From Desulfomonilaceae bacterium (lineage in GTDB: Bacteria > Desulfobacterota > Desulfomonilia > Desulfomonilales > Desulfomonilaceae): DNA of 64,000 nt. The stretch lies in contig JBAZSD010000017.1 in NCBI GenBank assembly GCA_041662605.1, positions 28,699 through 92,698 of the forward strand. The letters are read 5' to 3'. This document shows, in pieces, positions 8,551 to 18,843 of this stretch. Numbering within the stretch: position 1 is the stretch's first letter; every line of letters starts with the position of its first letter. Made by a program: the position numbers and the translations under genes. A model generated the notes under the pieces. That model had not been told where the DNA came from and searched no databases. It saw only the letters and a list, made by a program, of their open reading frames with translations.

Positions 8551-11097
8551 TCAAGCGCCTTCAGGGAATTCCTGCTGAATTCTGCAGATAGCTTCCACGA
8601 GTTCATGATAATTTATAGGTTTTGAAATGTAGTCGTCCATTCCGGCCTCCAAACAACGTTCACGATCCCCTTTCATAGCATGGGCTGTTAACGCTACTAT
8701 CGGAGTGTGTCGGTTCAGACTCTTTTCCTGTTCCCTGATCCGCTTTGTGGCTTCAAGGCCGTCCATAACCGGCATTTGAACATCCATGAGGATTACGTCG
8801 AATCTAGCTTTTCGGATTGAATCCAAGGCTTCTTGTCCGTTGGTGGCAATGGAAACATTGTGGCCTAAACCCTTCAGCATGTATGTGGCCAACTTCTGAT
8901 TAATGAGATTATCTTCAGCGACAAGTATCTCTAAACCGGGTTTCAACTCTTGGTTTGCGCTTGACCGAATCTCCTCATCATATTCGGGTCCATGGGACTC
9001 AGATGGTTCGACCGTCTTTAGCAAACCTGCCAGGAGTTCGGCAGGTCCGAGCGGTTTTGATATAAGCCCCGATACCTGGAGTTCATCACACAGACTCGAA
9101 TCAGGATTGATGCCTCTAGGAATAAGGAGAAGCGCTTTTGATTGATTGGCAAGATTCCTATCCCTGAAATCCCTAAGCAGTTCCAATCCGTTAGTGTTTG
9201 GCAAAGTCATATCCGCCAAAATAAAGTCAAAAAGATGTCCTTCATTTTCGGAAGAAGAAAGAATGGACAAAGCTTCATCAGCGTCTTGAGCAGATTGAAC
9301 CCGCATCCCGATTCTTGAAAGCGCTTCTTCTATCAGCCTACGGCTCGTAGCATTGTCCTCAACCAATAATACGGAACGACCAACTAGGGAACTCATGGAG
9401 CCTTGAACATTTGATTCCAGTTTGTGTCCGGGTTGCGATTCCATTTTGACCGTGAAGTAAAACACGCTTCCTTTACCGAGTTCGCTTTCAACCCAAATAT
9501 CTCCATCCATTATTTGACAAAGCTGAGAAGAAACAGCCAATCCTAAGCCAGTGCCGCCGAACTGCCGAGTGGGCGAAGAATCAACTTGCTCGAAAGCCTG
9601 AAAAATAGTCTTTAACTTTTCATTAGGTATACCAACGCCTGTGTCCTGGATAGCAAAATGAAGTTTTACCGTCGTGTCTGACAAAGGTTCAGCCCTGACA
9701 GCAACAAAGATTTCCCCCTGATCAGTAAACTTGATAGCGTTTCCTATCAAATTTATAAGAATTTGCCTCAACCTTCCTGAATCTCCGATTAATTGATCAG
9801 GAGTATCCTGTTCCACATCATAAAGTAGCTCTACTCCTTTAGAATAAGCCTGAAGCGCCAGGTTGGATACAACGTTCGAAATCGACTGTCTGAGGCTGAA
9901 AGCCTCGGGAGAAAGCGACAGTTTGCCTGCCTCAATCTTGGAAAAATCCAGGATATCATTGATGATATTGACCAGATCTTGAGAAGAAGATCTAATAGCC
10001 TCGATGTACTCCCTCTGATGCTCATCGAGGTTGGTGTTCAGGGCCAACTGAGCCATACCCACGATTCCGTTCAACGGTGTGCGTATTTCATGGCTCATGT
10101 TTGCAAGGAACTGACTTTTAGCTCGATTGGCCTGTTGAGTTTGTTCCCGGGCTTGAACGAAGTCGGTCACATCCAAAACGCTCAGTATCATACCCTTGTA
10201 GGTGTCGTGTTCAAAGATGGGCTGGATTGTCATGGAAAGATCACGGCCAAATATCTTTCGATCTACCAACACTCGATCCTGAGATAGTCCGCTCTTGAAC
10301 CTGGACACTACCCCTTTAATATGGTCAAGATGCTGACTATGCTCATGAACTTCCCAAATAGTTTCACCCAGAATTTCGGACTGTTTTGTTTCAAATAGAT
10401 CAGCGAATCTACTATTCATCTCTGTAATTACATCATTTTCGTCGGCGAACACTATGCCGGCGTCCAGGCATTCAATCAGCGTCCTAAGTTTGTTTGCCTC
10501 AGCAGAAACCAGTTCGTTAGCCTTTGTGAGTTCAGCGTTGGTTCTTTCAAGGTCATGATAGTTTTGAACCGCTGTCTCGTATGATGAAAGTAGCAGGTCG
10601 ACAATTTGAATACGATCTGCCGCCAGAAAATGTTTCCGGCCGGCGAAAAAAATTTCAATACCCAAACCAGCGCTCGATCTGGCCCTGATTTCGCGATTGA
10701 CGATTATGTATTGGATCCTGGATACAAGGAGCTTTTCCTGGTATGGCTTGGTGATAAAATTGTCGGCTCCTGCCTCTAAACCTCTAATAATGTCTTCAGG
10801 GTCCGACAGTGAGGTGAGAAGAATCACGGGAATGTCTTTAAGACTTTCATCCCCTTTGATCCTTCTACAGAGTTCGTAACCGTCCATCTCGGGCATGATT
10901 ACGTCGCTGATAACCATGTTTGGACGGTAGGTCTGAAGTTGTTCCAAAGCAGATTTTCCGTTAAACGCGACTGAAACTTCAAATCCTCTGGTTTCCAAAA
11001 TATGCTGGAGTCGAATGGCCTGAGTGGGACTGTCTTCCACAACAAGGATTTTTGTGTGGTAATTCTCTGTCAAATTTTGAAATATTTCTGAGGTCAT
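8551..11097 (-). CDS. Hybrid histidine kinase, REC-PAS-HisKA-HATPase-REC-REC
   Basis: Multi-domain two-component kinase of 848 residues. Order: receiver with phospho-acceptor D65 in SDVIMPEMDG; coiled linker; PAS domain near 205-315; dimerisation/phospho domain with SHEIRTPLNG (His about 336); HATPase with N box and G boxes (GGTGLGLAV); receiver near 575-695; receiver near 715-840 with MDVQMPVMDG. There is no transmembrane segment, so it is cytosolic. The start overlaps the cheB stop by 4 nt (ATGA), indicating translational coupling as the last gene of the chemosensory operon. The N-terminal receiver is a plausible acceptor for the CheA homologue, putting this protein where Wsp-type clusters carry WspR. 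No DNA-binding or GGDEF output domain is present, so its downstream target is unknown. Confidence 0.9.
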   Translation of the reverse strand: MTSEIFQNLTENYHTKILVVEDSPTQAIRLQHILETRGFEVSVAFNGKSALEQLQTYRPNMVISDVIMPEMDGYELCRRIKGDESLKDIPVILLTSLSDPEDIIRGLEAGADNFITKPYQEKLLVSRIQYIIVNREIRARSSAGLGIEIFFAGRKHFLAADRIQIVDLLLSSYETAVQNYHDLERTNAELTKANELVSAEANKLRTLIECLDAGIVFADENDVITEMNSRFADLFETKQSEILGETIWEVHEHSQHLDHIKGVVSRFKSGLSQDRVLVDRKIFGRDLSMTIQPIFEHDTYKGMILSVLDVTDFVQAREQTQQANRAKSQFLANMSHEIRTPLNGIVGMAQLALNTNLDEHQREYIEAIRSSSQDLVNIINDILDFSKIEAGKLSLSPEAFSLRQSISNVVSNLALQAYSKGVELLYDVEQDTPDQLIGDSGRLRQILINLIGNAIKFTDQGEIFVAVRAEPLSDTTVKLHFAIQDTGVGIPNEKLKTIFQAFEQVDSSPTRQFGGTGLGLAVSSQLCQIMDGDIWVESELGKGSVFYFTVKMESQPGHKLESNVQGSMSSLVGRSVLLVEDNATSRRLIEEALSRIGMRVQSAQDADEALSILSSSENEGHLFDFILADMTLPNTNGLELLRDFRDRNLANQSKALLLIPRGINPDSSLCDELQVSGLISKPLGPAELLAGLLKTVEPSESHGPEYDEEIRSSANQELKPGLEILVAEDNLINQKLATYMLKGLGHNVSIATNGQEALDSIRKARFDVILMDVQMPVMDGLEATKRIREQEKSLNRHTPIVALTAHAMKGDRERCLEAGMDDYISKPINYHELVEAICRIQQEFPEGA

Positions 11098-12152
11098 TTC
11101 TTTTGGCCTCCGCCTACCAGTCTTAGAAGCAAAGCGGCTATTTTATCGGGGGAAGCTATGTGGGATGCTCCGCCTAACTTTATGGCCTCTCCGGGCATGC
11201 CATGGACTACGGAGCTTTCTTTGTCTTGGGCTATGGTTATTGAGCCTTTGTCCCTGAGCATTTTCAGTTCGTTGGCCCCATCTTTACCCATACCTGTAAG
11301 AAGTATTCCGACAGCCCTGTTTCCAAATATCTTAGCAACCGATCGAAAAAGATAAGAGACAGAAGGCCTCAGCCCATTTTCAGGTGGATCATCGGTCAAT
11401 ACGACATGGTTGGACAAATCTACTCTCATGTGGGATCCATCCGGAGCTACATATACGGTACCCGCCTCCAGGCGGTCCGTATGTTTCGCAACTTTAACGT
11501 TGAGAGGGGAAGAGCGATCCAGCCATTCTACAAATCCGGCGGTGAAATTCTTGGCAATGTGTTGCACCACAACGATGGGCGCGGAAAAGTTTGCAGGCAG
11601 GCTCCCCAGGAGTTCCTTAATTACTGGAGGTCCTCCTGTTGAAGCTCCTATTGCCACTATTCCATACCGGTCCGGACTCGGTTCTTTCGGTATGTGATTC
11701 GAGGTATGGGAGGGCGCTACACTGGACCTGGTTGAGGGCCACCTGCGAACCACCTTCACCTCTGACATGAGTTTTACGGTGTCAATAATGTTTTCAGCGT
11801 CTTTTTTATAATCCGCTTCTGTAGAATATCTCGGTTTCTCAAGCGCTGCGACGGCCCCGGCTTCCATGGCGGACCAGGCCTTGGCGACATCTTTAGGGTC
11901 CCAGCTTCCTGTTATTATGACAATTGGAACCGGGTTAGTTTCCATAATCCGCCGAGTGGCTTCGAACCCATTGATTCGAGGCATCTCAATATCCATAGTA
12001 ATGACATCAGGTTTATTGGCCGCGGCGAGTTCAATGGCCTCTTTTCCATCTTTGGCCTCACCGATGACAACAATTCCAGGATCGGATTCAAAAATATGTT
12101 TTAGAAGATCCCGCACTACAGCGGAATCGTCCACAATCAGCACTTTGATCAT
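11094..12152 (-). CDS. cheB: Chemoreceptor glutamate methylesterase/deamidase CheB
   Basis: Removes methyl groups from receptor glutamates to reset signalling; activated when CheA phosphorylates its receiver. Of 352 residues, 1-120 are a receiver with D8/D9 and phospho-acceptor D54 in MDIEMPRING. The C-terminal esterase domain shows the catalytic serine in GASTGGPP, the histidine in VVVQHIAKNF and the aspartate in GMGKDGA, so it looks functional. Length is normal. It lies between cheA (17 nt) and the hybrid kinase (4-nt overlap), equivalent to WspF in Wsp-type operons. Confidence 0.95.
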   Translation of the reverse strand: MIKVLIVDDSAVVRDLLKHIFESDPGIVVIGEAKDGKEAIELAAANKPDVITMDIEMPRINGFEATRRIMETNPVPIVIITGSWDPKDVAKAWSAMEAGAVAALEKPRYSTEADYKKDAENIIDTVKLMSEVKVVRRWPSTRSSVAPSHTSNHIPKEPSPDRYGIVAIGASTGGPPVIKELLGSLPANFSAPIVVVQHIAKNFTAGFVEWLDRSSPLNVKVAKHTDRLEAGTVYVAPDGSHMRVDLSNHVVLTDDPPENGLRPSVSYLFRSVAKIFGNRAVGILLTGMGKDGANELKMLRDKGSITIAQDKESSVVHGMPGEAIKLGGASHIASPDKIAALLLRLVGGGQKK

Positions 12153-12168
12153 ATTAACACGCAGTCTC

Positions 12169-14559
12169 CTAAATAAGTCGTCTGATCACGGATAAGAGGT
12201 TATTCTGCTCGAATCCACTCTTAACAATGTATGCGTTAGCGCCCACGTCAATCCCTCGTTCCTTGTCTTCTCTCGATTCCAGTGAAGTCACTATCACTAC
12301 TGGCAGATTCTTAAATTTTTCTTCAGTCCTAATTTTTGATGTGAGTTCGAATCCATCCATTCTAGGCATTTCTATGTCCGAAACTACCACATCGAAGTTG
12401 TTGGTTTTAAGTATGGTCCAGGCGTCTACACCGTCCACAGCCGTTTGAACCTCGTAGCCGGCTGATTCTAGAATATTCTTCAACAACATTCTAGAAGTGA
12501 TTGAGTCTTCCACCACGAGAATCGATTTTTTAACGTGTTCCAATTGAGATTTGCGGGTATGAGCCGCCAAACTGGGTCCAGTGATTCTCATGGCTGATAG
12601 AATAAGGTCGGAAACATTTAGGATCAGTGCGACCTGTCCCGAACCCAACACCGTGCCTGCCGAGACATTTCGAACACGTGACAGTTGGCGGCCGAGGTTT
12701 TTCACCAAAACTTCCTGCTCATTTAGGATCGCATCAACACTGTATGCTATTTGTTGGTCTGAAGCCCCCAGAACCAATATGGACACAAACTGGAGTTCTT
12801 CATCGACGCCTGTTTCCGAATCCATTTCCAAAACGTCCGCCAAGCGGACTAATGACAGCACGCGACCGTTCATCTCAATAGTGTCACGGTTCTCCACAGT
12901 CTGAATAAGGTCTTTTTTGACACGCCCAACCCTCAGGACGTTTGCAGTTGGAATCACGAAAATTTCCGACTCCACCTTTACAAGAGTTCCCCTAAAAGTG
13001 GCCAGGGTCACTGGAAGCTGGATGCGAAAAGTAGTTCCAGATCCGAGTATTGAATTGACCTGAAGCGTTCCTCCGAGTTTGTCAACTTTTTCCCGAACAA
13101 TTGCCAAACCTAGACCACGTCCTGATAGATCCGTTATTATCGGGCTTGTAGAAACTTCCGATCTGAAAATGAGGGACATGGCTTCTTCATCGCTGAGCCC
13201 CCTGATTTCTTGCTCGGATATGAGATTTTTCCGTAGGGCAGATTGTTTCACCTTGGCGACATCTATTCCCTGGCCATCATCTGAAACTATTATCTGGGCT
13301 TTCTTAGCCCCCAGTTGGGAAATCGATATTGACAAAGATCCCTCGGCCGGTTTGCCGGTGTGCGTTCGGACACTTGGTTCTTCCATCCCGTGATCTACAG
13401 AATTTCTAACAAGGTGGATCAGAGGATCCTTCATTTCTTCGAGGATTCTACGGTCTAATTCTGTGTCTCCTCCATCTAGGGTAAGTTTGATGGATTTTTT
13501 CTGATCTCGGGCCAAATCCCTTACCAGGCGGGGAACGATCTCAAGGAGGGTAGAAGATGGCAACATCAATACGCTTTTCATGTCATCGAGCAGGTCGTCC
13601 ACCATCGTTGTGGCCTGACGTGAATCATTTTCCGCCATTGAAGTCAGTGTCTTTATCCTGGTATCTAAAGCCCGCAACGCTTTTTCATTTGAATCAAGGT
13701 AACTCAGGATTTTAGCTAGCGGCGATTTGAAACTGCCAAGAGCGTCTCGATATTGTGGACTTTCCAACATGTTCTTCATTATCCGGGCTTCAGGATATGT
13801 TTTGCTCCAATGTTTGCGATACGAATCCAGACTTGCTTTGACCTGTCTCATGTCTGTTACTCTCTGGTTCGCTGCCATCTTGATGGCTACCATTTCTTCC
13901 ACTTGATAGAGAAGAGAATCCAATTTTGATGTCTTGATTCTGATAGTTTCAGATTGTGAAAGGCCTTTGGATTCAGATTTGGGTTTGACTGTTGTTTTGC
14001 TCGTTGGTTCGATGGCATTGGGAGGAACGGTAACCTGTCGCTGTTGAATATCCTCCTTCTGGAGAACTGCCTGTGATACCGGCTTCGCTTCCGGCGTCGG
14101 GGCCGAAGGTCTTATGTTAGAGAGTGTCTCTAGATGTTTCTGATCTAAATTGTTGGGATGTGGGCCAGTTCCGGAACTTATGTTGGCAAGTCTTTGAAGC
14201 AGATCACCTATCGGCAAAACATCGTCGGACGACACCAGTTTTGATACGGCTTCGATGGAATCGAGAACGCTATCGAGTATCGAGGTTTCCGGTTGGATCT
14301 CTCCCTTTTTCAATAAGGAAAGAACGGTTTCGATCGACTGGCAGATTTTCTCTACATCCCGAAGGCTTACGGCTCTGGCCGCCCCTTTTAGACTGTGCGC
14401 CTCACGATAAATCGTTTCTAGTATAAGGGCCTTTTCTTTTGGATCAGGACCCTTGTCCAGATCCAAAAGCCCTGAAGAAATAGTCTGGATATGCTCTGCC
14501 GCCTCCAGTTTAAACGTGGCTTTGAGTTTCTCTAGAAATTCCTCTTCACTCTTGTCCAT
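12169..14559 (-). CDS. cheA: CheA-type chemotaxis kinase with C-terminal receiver (WspE-like)
   Basis: Central kinase of the chemosensory array, 796 residues. The Hpt domain has the phosphorylated His55 in EAHSLKGAARAV. A Pro/Gln-rich linker follows, then a dimerisation/HATPase region with N box HLVRNSVDHGM and GRGLGLAIV, then a CheW-like regulatory domain, and finally a receiver from about residue 675 with SDIEMPRMDG. No obvious CheY-docking P2 domain sits between Hpt and the kinase. The CheA-REC fusion is typical of WspE/FrzE-like alternative systems, where the attached receiver can act as a phosphate sink or branch. A ribosome site (GAGGAAA) lies about 8 nt upstream of the start. It sits 11 nt after the MCP gene. 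Confidence 0.95.
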   Translation of the reverse strand: MDKSEEEFLEKLKATFKLEAAEHIQTISSGLLDLDKGPDPKEKALILETIYREAHSLKGAARAVSLRDVEKICQSIETVLSLLKKGEIQPETSILDSVLDSIEAVSKLVSSDDVLPIGDLLQRLANISSGTGPHPNNLDQKHLETLSNIRPSAPTPEAKPVSQAVLQKEDIQQRQVTVPPNAIEPTSKTTVKPKSESKGLSQSETIRIKTSKLDSLLYQVEEMVAIKMAANQRVTDMRQVKASLDSYRKHWSKTYPEARIMKNMLESPQYRDALGSFKSPLAKILSYLDSNEKALRALDTRIKTLTSMAENDSRQATTMVDDLLDDMKSVLMLPSSTLLEIVPRLVRDLARDQKKSIKLTLDGGDTELDRRILEEMKDPLIHLVRNSVDHGMEEPSVRTHTGKPAEGSLSISISQLGAKKAQIIVSDDGQGIDVAKVKQSALRKNLISEQEIRGLSDEEAMSLIFRSEVSTSPIITDLSGRGLGLAIVREKVDKLGGTLQVNSILGSGTTFRIQLPVTLATFRGTLVKVESEIFVIPTANVLRVGRVKKDLIQTVENRDTIEMNGRVLSLVRLADVLEMDSETGVDEELQFVSILVLGASDQQIAYSVDAILNEQEVLVKNLGRQLSRVRNVSAGTVLGSGQVALILNVSDLILSAMRITGPSLAAHTRKSQLEHVKKSILVVEDSITSRMLLKNILESAGYEVQTAVDGVDAWTILKTNNFDVVVSDIEMPRMDGFELTSKIRTEEKFKNLPVVIVTSLESREDKERGIDVGANAYIVKSGFEQNNLLSVIRRLI

Positions 14560-14570
14560 TGTCCATTTCC

Positions 14571-16643
14571 TCAGACTCTGAATCTGTTCACAAAGTCTTT
14601 GAGTCTTTGACCTAGTTGTTCGAGGTTTCTCGCCGCAGTTTCAAGCTGTCTTGTTCCTTCGACATTTTGTCTCATGGCCTGGTCGATGCTGCCCATGGCT
14701 CCGGAAACCTGCTCCACGCCGATAGACTGCTGCTCCCCGGACGCCACTACGACAGTCAACGCTTGGGCTGCGTCATGGACACTCTTGGTAACTTCTTCGA
14801 TTGCTGACCCGGCCTCCTGAGATTGTCTTGATCCGGCGTCCACAGCCCTGTTCCCTTGTTCAGTAGCCATGACGACTGCGCTAATTGAACCCCTGATATC
14901 TTCCAAAATGGTTCTGACCTGGTCGGTAGCCTGTCTCGACTGATCCGCGAGTATTTTGATTTCCTGGGCTACGACAGCGAACCCTTTTCCCTGTTCGCCT
15001 GCTCTGGCTGCCTCAATTGAAGCGTTTACAGCCAGAAGCTTGGACTGCTCTGCCAAATCTTTTACAGCGGATATTATCTCTTCAATCGAAAGACTTTGCT
15101 CGCTGAGACGTACTACCGTTTCTCCGATAGACTCCATTTGACCCTTAATATGGCTCATCCTGTTGATTGTTTCCTCTGTTGCTTTCTTGCCGGACTGAGC
15201 TATTTGAAAGGCTGTTTGAGAGCGTTCGGATACTGACCTTGCCTTGTCGCTTGAGAGATTTGCCGTCTGCTTGAGTTCTTCTACCGTTGTCATTGTCTCG
15301 CTAACGGCGGAAGATGTTTCGGACGCGCTGGCAGCCAGTTCTGAAGTTGTAGAGGAAATCTCTGCAGACGCGGACATGAGGATGTTCACGCCATCCAGAA
15401 TTTCCAGAGTCTGCGAACGGAGATTGTCAACCATAGAATGAAAAGCCCTTGTCAGTTCACCAATCTCATCTTTTCGTTTCTCGATCGTCACATCAATAGT
15501 GAGATTCCCATCACTTATGCTCGAAGCCTGCTCCGCCATTTTTCTGATCGGTTTAGAAACGCCGCGGGCGGCAAAGAAAGCTAGTACCGCAACTATTGCC
15601 CCAATGACGAGCGCCATCATGAGAATTCGCCACACAAGGGAAAGCGTCGGGGCCAGAGCTTCTTTCTCATCTATATCGGCTATTATCCCCCAGTCGAAGT
15701 CAGCCCCAAGATTTTCATCTTTGTTGATCGATACGGGGAGATAATATACCAGAGATGTTTCACCGAGCATGTCAGGGGCTACCATGGCCCCACTTTCCCC
15801 CCTCAGCGCCAATGTCGCCGGTTTGGTCTCATCCTTTTTCTTTATGAAAAAGGAAGCTGACTGCTGGCGAGATTCGGAACGCATCAGGTGATCTTGTCCC
15901 ACCAATCGTGTTTCACCACTTGTCCCAACGCCGGTAGTCTGTTTCATGATGTTTATGATTCTATTCGGTTTTATGCCGAGAACGAGGATCACGTTAACAT
16001 TACCATTCGTGTCCAACACACAAGGTACAGCCATGAACATCAACTGCGAAGCGGAAGGTCCGAATGTGGTGAAGTCGTTTGTAGCAGGTTTTCCGGTTCT
16101 AGTGACTCGTTCTGAAACCTTCGCCAACCCTGAGTCTCTATAAGGCCCACTTCTCAGGCTGGTTCCCACGTCGGCTCGGCGTTGCAGGGAATAAAGAATT
16201 GATTCTGATACTCCGTCGACCAGGTATATGTCATCATAGCCACTCGAATGACTGCCGTTAATTTCGATGAACCTTTTTAATGTTGGATCTATGTCTCTGT
16301 TCAAGGTTCTGTTGTCCTCGGGCGAAGCTCCTGAGTCCATTGATTGCAGTCCAGTTCCTTTGGCTCTATTCGCTATCTGGTCCTGCAACTGTTTAGCCGC
16401 AGCAACAATGTTGTCCAACGACGCTATGAACTTGGTGTCCATCATGGTTCGATTTAGGAAGTCCAGAATCTCGGTCTTACGCATATCAGCAGTCTCATGA
16501 AGCTTTTCGAATTCAAAATTTTTTGGCGCTGTAATAGCGCTCCAGTATGAGAGAGTAGCGACCAAAGCTATCGGAATCAGTGACACGGCCAGAAAGAGCA
16601 GGATCATTTTTGCCAAAAGGCTACGGGCAAAGAATTTGATCAT
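14571..16643 (-). CDS. Methyl-accepting chemotaxis protein with large periplasmic sensor
   Basis: Receptor feeding the local CheA, 690 residues. TM1 is near residues 9-30 and is followed by a periplasmic region of about 300 residues that looks Cache-like by its position and by the DDIYLVDG and GIIADIDEKEA motifs. TM2 is near 330-353, then HAMP (SKPIRKMAEQASSISDGNLT) and a long methyl-accepting coiled coil. The signalling tip reads AARAGEQGKGFAVVAQEI. No CheR-tethering pentapeptide is seen at the C-terminus (ends FVNRFRV), which fits a receptor modified without tethering. The ligand is unknown. It occupies the WspA role, but here lies mid-operon. Confidence 0.93.
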   Translation of the reverse strand: MIKFFARSLLAKMILLFLAVSLIPIALVATLSYWSAITAPKNFEFEKLHETADMRKTEILDFLNRTMMDTKFIASLDNIVAAAKQLQDQIANRAKGTGLQSMDSGASPEDNRTLNRDIDPTLKRFIEINGSHSSGYDDIYLVDGVSESILYSLQRRADVGTSLRSGPYRDSGLAKVSERVTRTGKPATNDFTTFGPSASQLMFMAVPCVLDTNGNVNVILVLGIKPNRIINIMKQTTGVGTSGETRLVGQDHLMRSESRQQSASFFIKKKDETKPATLALRGESGAMVAPDMLGETSLVYYLPVSINKDENLGADFDWGIIADIDEKEALAPTLSLVWRILMMALVIGAIVAVLAFFAARGVSKPIRKMAEQASSISDGNLTIDVTIEKRKDEIGELTRAFHSMVDNLRSQTLEILDGVNILMSASAEISSTTSELAASASETSSAVSETMTTVEELKQTANLSSDKARSVSERSQTAFQIAQSGKKATEETINRMSHIKGQMESIGETVVRLSEQSLSIEEIISAVKDLAEQSKLLAVNASIEAARAGEQGKGFAVVAQEIKILADQSRQATDQVRTILEDIRGSISAVVMATEQGNRAVDAGSRQSQEAGSAIEEVTKSVHDAAQALTVVVASGEQQSIGVEQVSGAMGSIDQAMRQNVEGTRQLETAARNLEQLGQRLKDFVNRFRV

Positions 16644-16690
16644 CGGAGTTTCTCCTTTTTAGACCATGCTAATTGTTGCGGGTCTCGTTG

Positions 16691-17257
16691 TCAGGTTCCT
16701 ATTGTTTCATGAACCACGATAGAATCATCCATAAGTAAATTCTCAACGTTTATAATGACGATTCGATCGGTGGTAAGTCCGTATAGATATTTTTCCTGGA
16801 TTCCTCTCAGAGTTGGCAAGTCTCGCTGAATTTCTGCAATAGGAAAATGTCTGACTCCCAATACGTCGTCGGCGAGGATGCCGACCTCCATATTGCCCAG
16901 TCCTATGATTACGACCTTTCCATCCTCCAGTGATTCCGGATTCGGCAGACCAAACAAACTTCTGAGGTCAATGACTGAAAATATCTGTCCGCGAAGGTTT
17001 ATGATCCCTTTTACAAATTTTGGCGCACATGGAACACGAGTTATCTGTTTAAATGGGCAAACTTCTCTTACTGTTTCCGATCCTACAGCGTATTTTTCCG
17101 ATCCGATCCCAAAAACTAGAACCTCAATGGTTTCTAATTCCGAAGAAGGGTTTTCTGGTTTCCTAGCTAAGGCAACCGCCCTGTCATGAAATACCTGGAT
17201 TTTATCGAGCGACATTTTGGGAAAAGATGATTGAATTTTCTTGCCAGATCCATTCAT
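16691..17257 (-). CDS. cheW: CheW-type coupling protein, second in operon
   Basis: Scaffold linking receptor to CheA, 188 residues. A non-conserved N-terminal extension of about 40 residues precedes the CheW domain (VLVFGIGSEKYAV, then the KGIINLRGQIFSVIDLR signature strand). The AGGGACA ribosome site upstream of 17257 supports the start. It lies between cheR and the MCP gene. Together with the other CheW this gives the two-coupler layout of Wsp systems (WspB and WspD). Confidence 0.92.
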   Translation of the reverse strand: MNGSGKKIQSSFPKMSLDKIQVFHDRAVALARKPENPSSELETIEVLVFGIGSEKYAVGSETVREVCPFKQITRVPCAPKFVKGIINLRGQIFSVIDLRSLFGLPNPESLEDGKVVIIGLGNMEVGILADDVLGVRHFPIAEIQRDLPTLRGIQEKYLYGLTTDRIVIINVENLLMDDSIVVHETIGT

Positions 17258-17313
17258 TGTCCCTAAATCTCCTAACGTGAAAATTCTGGAGCATTGTTAA
17301 AGCCTCTTCAAAG

Positions 17314-18843
17314 CTATGCTCCAATACCGTCCATTGTCGATTTCACCATCTGTTCAAGATGGGCTGCTGTTTCACCGTCTGAATCCGGAACCACATCTTC
17401 AGGAGACAATCTTTTTAAAAGGTTCATAGCGTTTCTCATGTGTCTGAGCGCTTCAGTATTATTGTTAAGTTTTTTGTGAATGGTCCCAAGTGTTACATTG
17501 GCCATGATATGATCCGGATCAAGAAAAAGAACTTTTTGGAGCCGTTCAGAGGCTTCTTGAGTCAAATTGGCAGCTTGCAATATTGAAGCATACATGTGGT
17601 GATAGGTGACATTAATCTTGTCAGCCTTTATGGCTTGCTCAATGGTGTTTTGGGCCTCTACAAGCATTCCCAGGTTTGCGTACGCTTTGGCTAATAGATA
17701 TTGACTCTGACCGTGAATCTCGGATTTGGATTCACCTACTGCAGGGGATTGTTTAAGTATTGTTACTATCTTTAGGTAGTCGGATTTGTCAAAAGCTTCC
17801 ATAGCAGCAGCGATGCATTCTTCGAGATTGTCTGGATGGTTTTTGTCCGATTCGGGGAAAACAGGGGTGGAGGCCTCTGAAGATTTGGTTTTGGGAGCTT
17901 TTTCTTTCATCAACCGGTCTATAATCCACCGGTTATTATCTTTTGAAGATGTCCGAATAGCGACGGGTTTGGAAATTAGTTGGACGCTTCGATGCGAGGG
18001 TATCTTTTCCCTCGTCTGTCTGCGGAAACAAATCGCTCCTGGAAATGTAACTACCTGTAGCTTCCGGTGAACAATATGTGGAACTTCGCTGGGGCTAAGG
18101 ATCAGCCATCCTCCTTCATTAAGCCACAACAGAATATTTTCCAGTATTGTGTTTCGAATCAGAGGGGTGAAATACATTAGAGTATTTCGGCAGAGAATCA
18201 AATCGAAAGTTCCAAATTCTTGCAAGATTGATGTGTAGTCAAAAGACACTAGATTGAGTCTGCGAAAATCAACCATGGCTCTTGTTAGCGGATTCAAGAG
18301 ATACCCGGAGCCAATTTTGGAAAAATAGTCCCTTTTCAGCCAATCTGGGGCCCCGCGAAACGACCACTCTTTGTAAACTCCTTTTTGAGCCTTCTTGAGC
18401 GATTCATTGTTGATATCGGTTCCCAGAATTCGTATGGACAAGTCAGGTCTGGTCAGGGATTTTCTTTTTAGGAGAATTGCGATTGAATAGGGCTCTTCAC
18501 CGCTGGAACAACCAGCGCTCCATATTTTCAACGTCTTGTTCGGTTCTGCCTTGGATTCTATGAGTTGTGGAATGATTGTCGACTCTATAGCCTCAAAGGC
18601 CTTCATGTCTCTGAAGAAAAACGTTTCTCCTATTGTAAGAAGGCTAGCTAGTATATCGATGCTTTTGTGAGCCTCAGAGGAGTTTCTGATCCAATTTGCG
18701 AAGTCTGCTGGAGATTCAAATCCGTGACTCATAGCAGCCCGGGACAATGTTCTCCTCAGCGAACCCCAATTCTTTTCTTGAAAATCCAGCCCCATTTGGT
18801 TCCGAACGAAATCGCAAAATGTCTTTAATTCTGAATCAGTCAC
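17314..18843 (-). CDS. cheR: Chemoreceptor methyltransferase CheR with C-terminal TPR repeats (WspC-like)
   Basis: SAM-dependent methylation of receptor glutamates. The proposed GTG start at 18843 overlaps the TGA of the upstream cheW by 4 nt, giving 509 residues. An in-frame ATG 60 nt upstream lies inside cheW and adds residues that do not look like CheR. An N-terminal helical CheR domain (about 1-75) is followed by the SAM-binding core with WSAGCSSGEEPYS near 110 and CRNTLMYF, then a linker and about three TPR-like repeats near 370-490 (e.g. YLLAKAYANLGM, YASILQAANLT). A TPR tail on CheR is characteristic of WspC-type enzymes. Confidence 0.92.
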   Translation of the reverse strand: MTDSELKTFCDFVRNQMGLDFQEKNWGSLRRTLSRAAMSHGFESPADFANWIRNSSEAHKSIDILASLLTIGETFFFRDMKAFEAIESTIIPQLIESKAEPNKTLKIWSAGCSSGEEPYSIAILLKRKSLTRPDLSIRILGTDINNESLKKAQKGVYKEWSFRGAPDWLKRDYFSKIGSGYLLNPLTRAMVDFRRLNLVSFDYTSILQEFGTFDLILCRNTLMYFTPLIRNTILENILLWLNEGGWLILSPSEVPHIVHRKLQVVTFPGAICFRRQTREKIPSHRSVQLISKPVAIRTSSKDNNRWIIDRLMKEKAPKTKSSEASTPVFPESDKNHPDNLEECIAAAMEAFDKSDYLKIVTILKQSPAVGESKSEIHGQSQYLLAKAYANLGMLVEAQNTIEQAIKADKINVTYHHMYASILQAANLTQEASERLQKVLFLDPDHIMANVTLGTIHKKLNNNTEALRHMRNAMNLLKRLSPEDVVPDSDGETAAHLEQMVKSTMDGIGA

